Assembly: GCA_036832975.1 (NCBI GenBank)
Contig: DAITQM010000002.1
Span: 127,769-191,768 of the forward strand
DNA from: DAITQM01 sp036832975
GTDB lineage: Bacteria; Pseudomonadota; Gammaproteobacteria; Xanthomonadales; Wenzhouxiangellaceae
Length of the DNA: 64,000 nt
Reading direction: 5' to 3'
Shown here: piece after piece, positions 32,765 through 41,476 of the stretch
Layout of the letters: each line of letters begins with the position of its first letter
Numbering within the stretch: the first letter of the stretch is position 1
Position numbers and translations under genes: made by a program
Notes under the pieces: generated by a model
Database searches by the model: none
What the model was told of the DNA's origin: nothing
Seen by the model: only the letters and a program-made list of their open reading frames with translations

Positions 32765-34140
32765 TAGACGTAGGTGGCCGACACCTCGAACAGTTGTTCA
32801 AGGTCGCGGATATGGCGTTTGTCGGTCGCCAGAATGATCACGTGGTCGCCGGGTTCGATCATGGTGTGGCGGTGGGCCATCAGAACCTGTTCGCCGCGGA
32901 CGATGCCGCCGATCGTCGCTCCCGGCGGTAATTCGATCTCGGCGATTGTCCGGCCCAGAACCCGCGAGGTGCCGGCATCGCCCTTGACCTCGGCTTCGAT
33001 CGCCTCGGTGGCGCCGCGGCGCAGCGAATGAACCCGCACGATGTTGCCGCGCCGCATTCGGGCGAGCAGGGCACCGATGGTGATCTGCCGAGGCGAGACG
33101 GCGACGTCGATCTGCTGGCCTTCGACCAAGTCGGCGTACACTGGGCGGTTGACGATGGTCACGACTTTATGGGCGCCCAAACGTTTGGCGACCATCGACG
33201 ACAGGATGTTGGCCTCGTCGTCGTTGGTCAGGGCGCAATAGATGTCGACGCGATCGATGCCTTCATCGCGCAGCAGTTCGCTGTCGGCGCAATCGCCGAC
33301 CAGGACTATGGCGTGTTCGAGGTGTTCGGCGATGGCTTTCGCCCGCTCGTTGCTGCGCTCGATGAGCTTGACGTGATAATCGCCGCCGAGCTTAGCGGCC
33401 AGGCGTTCGCCGATATTGCCGCCGCCGGCCAGCATGACGCGCTTGATCGGCGCGATGTTGTGGCTGAGTTCGGCCATGACCCGGCGGGTATCGCGGCGGG
33501 CGGCGAGAAAGAACACAAGATCGCCAGCCTCGATCACCGTGTCGCCTTCAGGAATCACCGCCTGGTCGCCGCGAAAGAGCGCGACGACCCGGGCCTCGAC
33601 GCCGCGCGGCATCTGTTCGGCCAAGGTGCGCAACGGGTGGCCGAGCATCGGGCTGTCCGCTTCAGCGCGCAGCGAGACCATCTGCGCCCGGTTGTCGGCG
33701 AAATCGAGAACCTGCAAGGCGCCGGGGTATTCGATCAGATGATAGATATGATCGGTGACCAGTTGCTCCGGGCTGATCAACAGGTCGATCGGAATGTGCT
33801 CGCGGGTGAACAGGTCAGGGGTTTCGAGATATTCGGCGGCCCGGACGCGGGCGATGCGGCTCGGCGTGTTGTACAGACTGTAGGCGATCTGGCAGGCCAC
33901 CATGTTGACTTCGTCGCTGCTGGTCACCGCGACGATCATATCGGCGTCTTCGATGCCGGCCCTGAGCAGGGTCGGCGGATGCGCTGCGTGGCCACCGACG
34001 CCTTGGATATCGACCCGATCCTGGAGCTGGCGCAGCCGGGTCTCGTCCAGATCGACGACACTGATATCGTAGTTCTCCCGCGCCAGACTGAGCGCCAGCC
34101 CGGCCCCGACCTGGCCGGCCCCGAGAATGATGATTTTCAT
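32764..34140 (-). CDS. trkA: Trk system NAD-binding regulatory protein TrkA
   Basis: Peripheral RCK protein that gates TrkH by nucleotide binding. 458 residues with two tandem RCK_N/RCK_C units: MKIIILGAGQVGAGLA at the N-terminus and a second Rossmann start, KRVMLAGGGNIGERLA, near residue 233, each followed by a TrkA-C domain. ATG 34140 gives the standard N-terminus; a longer frame reads into the ntrX-like gene. It lies 5 bases downstream of the ntrX-like gene. Confidence 0.96.
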   Translation of the reverse strand: MKIIILGAGQVGAGLALSLARENYDISVVDLDETRLRQLQDRVDIQGVGGHAAHPPTLLRAGIEDADMIVAVTSSDEVNMVACQIAYSLYNTPSRIARVRAAEYLETPDLFTREHIPIDLLISPEQLVTDHIYHLIEYPGALQVLDFADNRAQMVSLRAEADSPMLGHPLRTLAEQMPRGVEARVVALFRGDQAVIPEGDTVIEAGDLVFFLAARRDTRRVMAELSHNIAPIKRVMLAGGGNIGERLAAKLGGDYHVKLIERSNERAKAIAEHLEHAIVLVGDCADSELLRDEGIDRVDIYCALTNDDEANILSSMVAKRLGAHKVVTIVNRPVYADLVEGQQIDVAVSPRQITIGALLARMRRGNIVRVHSLRRGATEAIEAEVKGDAGTSRVLGRTIAEIELPPGATIGGIVRGEQVLMAHRHTMIEPGDHVIILATDKRHIRDLEQLFEVSATYV

Positions 34141-34145
34141 AACGG

Positions 34146-35513
34146 TTATTTTACGTGCACATCGCCGCCGCGTATCGGCTCGATCCCCAAGGCCTTCAGT
34201 TTGCGGTACAGGTGCGTCCGCTCCATGCCGACCCGCGCGGCGAGCCGGCTGACGCTGCCGTCGCACTCGGCGAGGTGATAGCGCAGATATTCGACTTCGA
34301 ACCGTTCGCGGGCTGCGCGCAGCGGCAGCCGGTACCATTCACCGCCGGCCGCCGGGGCGGGGTGCTGCGCCATCGTGCGCAGTGCGTCGCGGACCTCGGT
34401 AAGACCGATCTCGCCTTCGCCGCCGCTGAGCAGCAGGCGGCGCACCAGGTTGATCAATTCGCGCAAATCGCCGGGCCAGCGGTACTGGCGCAGATCGTTG
34501 AGCGCCGCCGTCGCGAACGGCCGGTATTTCAAGCCTTCGCGCCCCGGCAGGCGTTCGGCGTAATGGCGCACGATGTCGGGAATGTCGTCGAGGTGCTCGT
34601 CGAGCCCCGGCAGGCGCAAGGCGCCGGCCTGCAAGATCAGGTGCAGCGAGGGATCGAATGCGCCGCTGCCGACCTGTGCCGCGGGATCGGCGCGGGTGGC
34701 CACGATCAGGCGCCCTTGCCAGGGTTGTTCCCCGGCGGCGGTTGCGAAGTGACCTTTTTCGAGGACGCCGGCGAGCCAACGTTGCGCGGCGAGCGGCAGG
34801 GTCTGTGGCTCTTCGATATACAGCACACCGCCCGTGGCGGTTTGCCGAAGGGCGCCGGGCTGGGCTGCATCGCCGGCCAAAACGTCGAGCCAGTCGTTCT
34901 GGTTCAGGGTTTCGATTTCGATTTCGACGAACGGCGCGGCCGGCTGCCGGCCGTGCTGGTGCAGCCAGCGGGCGAGCGAGCGGCGGCCGCTGCCCGGTTT
35001 GCCGAGGATCATGAGCGGCGTCGCCAGTTGCGCCAGACGTTCGACTTGCACCCGCAGGTCGTGGATCACGGGGTGCTTGCCGAGCGGTAAGCGGGCCTCG
35101 TCGGTGGCCGGCTGCGGCGCGGCTGGCCGGCGGCGCAGCCGGTGGGCTTCGAGTGCATTGCCGGCGGTGAGCAGCAGTTTGGCGATGCTGAGCGGTTTTT
35201 CGATGAAATCCCAGGCCCCGAGCCGCGTCGCCTCGACCGCCGTTTCCAGCGTCCCGTGCCCGGAGATCATCACCACGGTGCTGTGCTCCAGCGCACCGGC
35301 GTCGCGCCATTCGCGCAGCAGGCTGATGCCGTCGATGTCCGGCATCCAGACATCGAGCAGGATCAGGTCGGGGTGGAATTCGGCACGCAGTTTCCCGGCC
35401 GCGGCGCCGTCCGCGGCAGCGGCGCAGACGTAGCCCTCGTCCTCGAGAATGTCCTTCAACATCTCGCGGATATCGGGCTCGTCATCGACAATCAGAACTC
35501 GGGCCTGGGCCAT
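34146..35513 (-). CDS. ntrX: NtrX-like response regulator with degenerate AAA+ domain
   Basis: 455 residues: receiver domain (Asp10, Asp11, phospho-acceptor Asp54 in LLDVWMPD), central sigma-54-activator-type domain and a C-terminal Fis helix-turn-helix (DGSVSRLAARVGMERTHLYRKL). The central domain is broken as an ATPase. Walker A reads GKPGSGRRS, so the Lys is lost; Walker B reads LYIEEPQ; and no GAFTGA loop is visible, so it should not activate sigma-54 promoters. Position before trkA matches ntrX of many gammas, but the sensor kinase ntrY is not adjacent: a repeat and an aminopeptidase gene lie there. Confidence 0.85.
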   Translation of the reverse strand: MAQARVLIVDDEPDIREMLKDILEDEGYVCAAAADGAAAGKLRAEFHPDLILLDVWMPDIDGISLLREWRDAGALEHSTVVMISGHGTLETAVEATRLGAWDFIEKPLSIAKLLLTAGNALEAHRLRRRPAAPQPATDEARLPLGKHPVIHDLRVQVERLAQLATPLMILGKPGSGRRSLARWLHQHGRQPAAPFVEIEIETLNQNDWLDVLAGDAAQPGALRQTATGGVLYIEEPQTLPLAAQRWLAGVLEKGHFATAAGEQPWQGRLIVATRADPAAQVGSGAFDPSLHLILQAGALRLPGLDEHLDDIPDIVRHYAERLPGREGLKYRPFATAALNDLRQYRWPGDLRELINLVRRLLLSGGEGEIGLTEVRDALRTMAQHPAPAAGGEWYRLPLRAARERFEVEYLRYHLAECDGSVSRLAARVGMERTHLYRKLKALGIEPIRGGDVHVK

Positions 35514-35586
35514 CGCATCGCCGGTTGTTGCGAATACGCAACATTTTACACGGCATGACGCCGGCAAAACAGCAGCGCGCGTCGTG

Positions 35587-35639
35587 CGCTATTTTCTCCG
35601 CATCTTGGCCCGCAGCGGTGCTATGCGCCGGCGATCCTT
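35587..35639. repeat. family C hairpin fragment
   Basis: ATTTTCTCCGCATCTTGGCC, then a CGCAGCGGTGCTATGCG core and CCGGCGATCC. It repeats the central hairpin of the 169-base element at 38443-38611 with a few changes. It fills the space between the aminopeptidase and ntrX-like genes, where ntrY would be expected. Confidence 0.7.
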
Positions 35640-37034
35640 CTATGACGGGCGATAGCGCTGTTCCAGCCAGGCGTATAGGGCGCGCAGGCCGAGGGCTTCG
35701 CCGCCGGCGGGACGCCCGGGGCGGGTTTGGTCGTTCCAGGCGTAGGTGTCGAAGTGGAGCCAGAAAACGCCGGGCTCGACGAAGCGTTTCAAGAACAGGG
35801 CGGCGGTGATGCAGCCGGCGTGGGGGGTGTTGCTGGAGTTGCTGAGATCGGCGATGTCGCTGGCCAGGTAGTGGTCGTAGGCGGCATAGAGGGGGAGGGG
35901 CCAGGTCGGATCTTCGACGGCCTCGCCGATGGCTTTGAGGTCGGTGGTGGCCGCCGGGTCGGTGCTGAAAAACGGCGTGACGTCGGGCCCTAAGGCGACG
36001 CGCGCCGCGCCGGTCAACGTGGCGAAATCGACGATGAGGTCGGGGCGTTCTTCATTGGCCAGTTGCAAGGCATCGGCCAGGATAACGCGGCCTTCGGCAT
36101 CGGTGTTGCCGATTTCGATGGTCAAACCGCGGCGGGTGTGGACGATGTCGCCGGGACGCAGGGCGTTGCCGGCGATCATGTTTTCCACCGCCGGGATGAT
36201 GACCGTCAAGCGGACCGGCAGGCGGCGGCGCATGATCAAGCCAGCCAGGGCCAGGACGTGCGCCGCGCCGCCCATGTCTTTTTTCATTTTGCGCATGCCG
36301 GCGGCGTTTTTGATATTCAGGCCGCCGGAGTCGAAGGCCACTCCCTTGCCGGCCAGGACCAGGCGCGGCGCTGCGGGGTCGCCCCAGCGCAGTACGATCA
36401 ACCGCGGTGGGCGGCGGCTGGCCATGCCAACGGCGTACACCGCGGGACAGTGGGTGCGCAGAGCGCCGCCGCGGAGCACTTCGATTTCGCCACCCAGCTC
36501 CGCGGCCAGGCCGGCGGCGGCGTCGGCCAGTTCGGCCGGGCCGAAATCGGCGGCCGCGGTGTTGACCCAATCGCGCACCTGGTGTACGGCCGAGGCGAGA
36601 TCGGCGAGTTGTTCGACGGCGGTCGGATCGAGATCGGGCGGCGGCGACAGAGTTGCCAAAGCCGGGGCCGGGGTGCGGTAACGGTCGAACCGATAGGCGC
36701 CGAGCCGCCAGCCGAGCAGCAAAGACGAGGCCAGGTGGCCGGCTGCGTCGAGCGCTGTCCCGGGAAAGGCCGCGGCGAGCGGCGGTAGGGCATAAGCGCC
36801 GGCGGGCAGGCGATTCGGCAGTGCGGCGAAGGCATACAGCGGGGCCTTGGGGTCATAACCGGCGAGGACTCGGCCGATGCCGCCGCTGGGCGCCGGCAGG
36901 ACCAGGTGGCTGCCCGGCTCGGCGCGGAAGCGATGTTGTTCGAGCCAGGCCCGCTCGGCCGCGCTCAGGGCCTGGGCGGCGCTGGCCAGCGAGTCCGGGT
37001 GCAGCGGGATGAGTGGCGCGGGATCAGAGTTCAT
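35640..37034 (-). CDS. M17 leucyl aminopeptidase family protein
   Basis: Cytoplasmic aminopeptidase of 464 residues. The C-terminal catalytic domain has both metal-ligand motifs: GKGVAFDSGGLNIK (first Lys/Asp) and NTDAEGRVILADAL (Asp/Glu and catalytic Arg), plus KKDMGGAA. The N-terminal macro-like domain is divergent, as in the shorter PepB-like M17 members. It lies 48 bases after the Do-type protease gene, probably the same transcript. Confidence 0.92.
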   Translation of the reverse strand: MNSDPAPLIPLHPDSLASAAQALSAAERAWLEQHRFRAEPGSHLVLPAPSGGIGRVLAGYDPKAPLYAFAALPNRLPAGAYALPPLAAAFPGTALDAAGHLASSLLLGWRLGAYRFDRYRTPAPALATLSPPPDLDPTAVEQLADLASAVHQVRDWVNTAAADFGPAELADAAAGLAAELGGEIEVLRGGALRTHCPAVYAVGMASRRPPRLIVLRWGDPAAPRLVLAGKGVAFDSGGLNIKNAAGMRKMKKDMGGAAHVLALAGLIMRRRLPVRLTVIIPAVENMIAGNALRPGDIVHTRRGLTIEIGNTDAEGRVILADALQLANEERPDLIVDFATLTGAARVALGPDVTPFFSTDPAATTDLKAIGEAVEDPTWPLPLYAAYDHYLASDIADLSNSSNTPHAGCITAALFLKRFVEPGVFWLHFDTYAWNDQTRPGRPAGGEALGLRALYAWLEQRYRPS

Positions 37035-37082
37035 TCGGGGGTGTTGACCGTGTAGGGGGTTCGTGGCGCAAGCCGCGCACCG

Positions 37083-38471
37083 TCAGCGCCGGGCGCCGTT
37101 CGGTTCCAGCGGCACCAGGTAACGGTTGTCGCCGCGGCGGATCTGCAAAACCGGGGTGATTTGGCGCGCCTTGACGGCGCTGAAGGCGCGGGTCAGATCG
37201 TTCAAATCGGTGATGCTCTGCCGGTTCACGGCCAGCACTTCATCGCCGGGCAGCACCCCCTGGCGGGCCGCGGCCGAGCCGCGGGCGACGTCGGCGATCA
37301 CGACTTTGCCGCGTTCGGCGCCGCCGGATTTCTGGGTGAATTCCGCGCCGGCCAGTTCGGGCGTGAGGCTGGCGCCGGCGACCCGCAGCGTGTCGGCCGA
37401 AACCAGTTCGATGTTAAGTGTCTGCTCGCGGCCGTCGCGCAGCACGGTCAAGGCAAGCGGTGTGCCGATGTCGGCCATGGCTTCGAAGTTGCGCAGTTCC
37501 TGGGTGTTGCGCACCGGGTGGCCGGCGGCGGCGATCACCACGTCGCCGGGCTTGAGCCCGCTTTCGGCCGCCGGCGTCGCGGGCCAGACGCGGGTGACCA
37601 CCGCACCGCGCGACGCTTCGAGGCCGAAGGCTGAGGCCAGTTCGGAGGTCAGATCCTGCGTTTCGATCGCCAGCGTGCCGCGCCGGACTTCGCCGAAGTC
37701 GATGAGCTGGCGCATCACGCGGCGCGTCATGTTCGCCGGGATCGCAAAGCCGATGCCGACGTTGCCGCCGCTCGGCGTGAAAATCGCGCTGTTGACGCCG
37801 ACCAGTTCGCCGTTGAGGTCGATCAGCGCGCCGCCCGAATTGCCCGGGTTGATCGGCGCATCGGTCTGGATGAAATCCTGGAAGGGCAGGCGGCTGAGGG
37901 CCGTGCGGCCGAGGGCGCTGACGATGCCGGAGGTGACCGTCTGGCCGAGGCCGAACGGGTTGCCGATGGCGACCACGAAATCGCCGACCCGGAGGCGGTC
38001 GGAATCGCCGAGCGGCAGCGCCGCCAGATCCTCGGCGGGAATCTGGATCAGCGCGAGGTCGGTGTCGGGGTCGCTGCCGATGCGCTCGGCCTTGAAATTG
38101 CGGCCGTCGATCAAGGTCACGGCGATGTCGTCGGCCTTGGCGATGACGTGATGGTTGGTGATCACGTAGCCGGCCGCGGCATCGACGATGACCCCCGAGC
38201 CCAGGCTCCGCGAAATCCGCTCGCGCGGCATATCGGGGAGATTGAAAAAGTGGCGGAAGAACGGGTCGTTGGCGAACGGGCTGCGCACCTGGACCCGGGT
38301 TTCGGTGTAGACATTGACAACCGCCGGTGTGGCCCGTTCGAGCAAAGGGGCGAGCGACGGCAGCGGTGCGCCGTCGACCGCCGCCGGCAGGGCGGCGTGG
38401 CCGAGGCCGGCGACGAAGGCAAGACCCAGTGCAGCGGCCGCCCTAGCAGCCTGTCGGGCTTTGCCTGGCAC
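37083..38471 (-). CDS. Do-family periplasmic serine protease (DegP/DegQ/MucD type)
   Basis: Periplasmic protease/chaperone. Triad: His in VITNHHV, Asp in DTDLALI, Ser in GNSGGAL; then two PDZ domains (about 240-335 and 360-460). Start is uncertain. The frame is open to 38696, but a 169-base repeat (38443-38611) lies across its 5' end. A GTG at 38471 inside the repeat gives a 462-residue protein whose N-terminus, MPGKARQAAR then a hydrophobic stretch ending GHA, is a convincing signal peptide and fits DegQ/MucD length. Starting at 38696 would put about 75 repeat-derived residues ahead of the signal. Confidence 0.88.
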   Translation of the reverse strand: MPGKARQAARAAAALGLAFVAGLGHAALPAAVDGAPLPSLAPLLERATPAVVNVYTETRVQVRSPFANDPFFRHFFNLPDMPRERISRSLGSGVIVDAAAGYVITNHHVIAKADDIAVTLIDGRNFKAERIGSDPDTDLALIQIPAEDLAALPLGDSDRLRVGDFVVAIGNPFGLGQTVTSGIVSALGRTALSRLPFQDFIQTDAPINPGNSGGALIDLNGELVGVNSAIFTPSGGNVGIGFAIPANMTRRVMRQLIDFGEVRRGTLAIETQDLTSELASAFGLEASRGAVVTRVWPATPAAESGLKPGDVVIAAAGHPVRNTQELRNFEAMADIGTPLALTVLRDGREQTLNIELVSADTLRVAGASLTPELAGAEFTQKSGGAERGKVVIADVARGSAAARQGVLPGDEVLAVNRQSITDLNDLTRAFSAVKARQITPVLQIRRGDNRYLVPLEPNGARR

Positions 38472-38611
38472 GGGCTGCAAATCCGTCTGCCCGGTCCATA
38501 TTTCCTCCGAATCTTGGCCCGTAGCGGTGCTACGCGCCGGCGATCCGGAGAAAATCTGTCCTCGCGCAGCCGAATTTTCGCCTCGACCGGCAAAGCCCGA
38601 CAGGCTGCTAG
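38443..38611. mobile_element. family C inverted-repeat element inside the Do-protease 5' end
   Basis: A 169-base element with perfect 23-base inverted ends, beginning CTAGCAGCCTGTCGGGC at 38443 and mirrored at 38589-38611. Its centre (about 38497-38560) is a long imperfect hairpin around CCGTAGCGGTGCTACGCG. A fragment lies at 35587-35639, and its end motif recurs at the dnaQ stop. It is an open frame in the protease direction. No transposase is encoded, so it looks like a non-autonomous element. Confidence 0.85.
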
Positions 38612-38888
38612 TGCGGGTGCGGAGACGATGTGCGGCCGGGGGCAACGATGCAGATGCGGTCGGCGGGGAGAGCGCAATGGAGCAGGTCATGAACAATCCG
38701 GGGTCGGGTCGAGGCGGTCATTCGACTGGTCGATGCGGCGCAGGTTCACCGCGCCAGACACTGGATCCGATCGGCGGGGGGTATCACCGGCGGCGCTGGC
38801 GACCGGGCCGGCCGGGTGACAGCGACTTGCCGCCGGCCGGGCGATCGGCGATAATATAAATCTTTTCATTGGCCCAGGCCCGTCTCCT

Positions 38889-39131
38889 ATGAAATCAGGC
38901 ATCCACCCGGAATACCGCGAAGTGGTCTTTCAGGACGTGACTTGCGATTTTTCCTTCCTCACCCGCTCGACGATCCGTTCGAAAGAAAAAGTCAAGTGGG
39001 AAGACGGCAAGGAATATCCGTTGGTCAAGGTCGAAATTTCAAGCCACTCGCACCCGTTTTACACTGGCAAACACAAAATCGTGGATTCCGGCGGCCGCGT
39101 TGACAAATTCAAACGGCGTTATCAGAAATAA
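38889..39131 (+). CDS. rpmE2: 50S ribosomal protein L31 type B
   Basis: 80 residues. It lacks the CxxC zinc-binding Cys of the long L31 form (only one Cys, in DVTCDF) and has the SSHSHPFYTGK signature of the zinc-independent type B. In other bacteria this form is often de-repressed by Zur under zinc shortage. Upstream, ATAATATAAAT at about 38850-38860 is the only AT-rich patch, with no certain Zur palindrome. Divergent from the Do-protease gene; a family B end fragment follows the stop. Confidence 0.93.
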   Translation: MKSGIHPEYREVVFQDVTCDFSFLTRSTIRSKEKVKWEDGKEYPLVKVEISSHSHPFYTGKHKIVDSGGRVDKFKRRYQK

Positions 39132-39132
39132 G

Positions 39133-39185
39133 GCCGGGCCATCCGTGGCCCAGATTAGCAGGCCGTTTTTCAACAGCCTGCTAAC
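39133..39185. repeat. family B end fragment after rpmE2
   Basis: GGGCCATCCGTGGCCC stem, then AGATTAGCAGGC and a GTTTTTCAACAGCCTGCTAA hairpin arm. It equals the last about 53 bases of the full copy at 41318-41476 with a few changes. It begins two bases after the rpmE2 stop. Confidence 0.78.
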
Positions 39186-39395
39186 GCCGGAGAAACAAGG
39201 CCAGGAAGGCGTCGCCGAACGTGCGGCGCCGGGCGCACTCCCCCGGGCGGCGCGCCCGTAAGACCTGATGAGCAATGGGTGCGGCGCCGCGGCGCCGATG
39301 GCGCCCCGCCGCCTCGGATGTAAGCGGCCTGCGGATCGCACGGTCTTTGTGGCCGCCGTCCGACGCGCACCGATCCAACCCGGAGGTTTCGATTT

Positions 39396-40668
<1,273 letters not shown>

Positions 40669-40688
<20 letters not shown>

Positions 40689-41298
40689 GTCCACTCCGTT
40701 CTCTGGCCGCCACCGTCTCGGCCACCGTCAGCCGCACCTGCGGCCGGCCGTCGATCGGGCTGGGGGGTGCCAGGCGCAGGTCGTGGCGCGCATAAACCCA
40801 TAATTCGATCCGGATATCGCCCCGGATATCGTCCCGGATATCGTTGCCTCGCAAGACGATCAACGGCTGTCGGCCGCCGCGTTGGCCGCCGCGCCGTTCT
40901 GCCAACCGGTACGGAATCCGGCGGTCGAGCAACAGGCGGAGCGGAGCGTCGGGATCGTCGCTGAACACGTGTAGAACCACCGGCGAATGCTGGTGCGCCA
41001 GACCTTCGGCCAACGGTCCCGCCAGTCGCGGTGCAAAATCCTGGAGCAGTTCCATCGTCTCGAGTGCCGCGGCAAAGCGCCGGTCGAGCGCTTCGCGCCA
41101 GGGACGGCCGCCGAATAACGCCAGATGTCCCCTGAGCGCGGCGGCGACTTCCTCGTTGCCCGGCAAACGTGTCTGCCGGCCGAGCCCCAATTGGTCGGCC
41201 GCTTTTTGTTTGGCGGCGAGGAAACTCTCCACGCCCTGTTCGGCCATGATGCGCGCCGCGGTTGCGGCGACGGCCTGCCGGTTGCGCAGCGGATTCAT
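40669..41298 (-). CDS. conserved protein of unknown function
   Basis: 209 residues, cytoplasmic. The N-terminus (ARIMAEQGVESFLAAKQKAADQLGL, then LPGNEEVAAAL) resembles a conserved, uncharacterised proteobacterial family I recall but cannot name. The middle has VVLHVFSDDPDAP and a basic RRGGQRGGRQP stretch. Residues about 155-168 come from a run of GGATATCG microrepeats (40813-40845) encoding DDIRDDIRGDIRIE, so local expansion occurred. It overlaps gltA tail to tail by 20 bases and starts just after family B copy 5. Confidence 0.6.
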
Positions 41299-41317
41299 AT
41301 TAGCCCTAAAAAAATAT

Positions 41318-41476
41318 CTAACAGGTTGTTGAAAAACGCCATCCTGGCGTTTTTCAACGTCGCTTGCGAAAGGCGCGACTTTCGCTGCGCTCCCGAAATC
41401 AGCCGCTAAGGAGCGCCTGATTTCGCCGGGCCATCCGTGGCCCGGATTAGCAGGCTGTTTTTCAACAGCCTGCTAA
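41318..41476. mobile_element. family B full-length element (copy 5)
   Basis: 159 bases. One end is CTAACAGGTTGTTGAAAAAC with a hairpin, the other the GTTTTTCAACAGCCTGCTAA hairpin. The middle contains the inverted pair CGAAATCAGCCGC / TGATTTCG and GCGGGCCATCCGTGGCCCG-like stems. It is the reverse complement of the copy at 52164-52322 with small differences. Its TAG end is the stop codon of mrcA. Confidence 0.85.

Noticed and set aside
38850..38866. Zur operator upstream of rpmE2
   Set aside because: The AT-rich ATAATATAAAT patch is not a clear inverted repeat of the Zur type; evidence is too weak to call.
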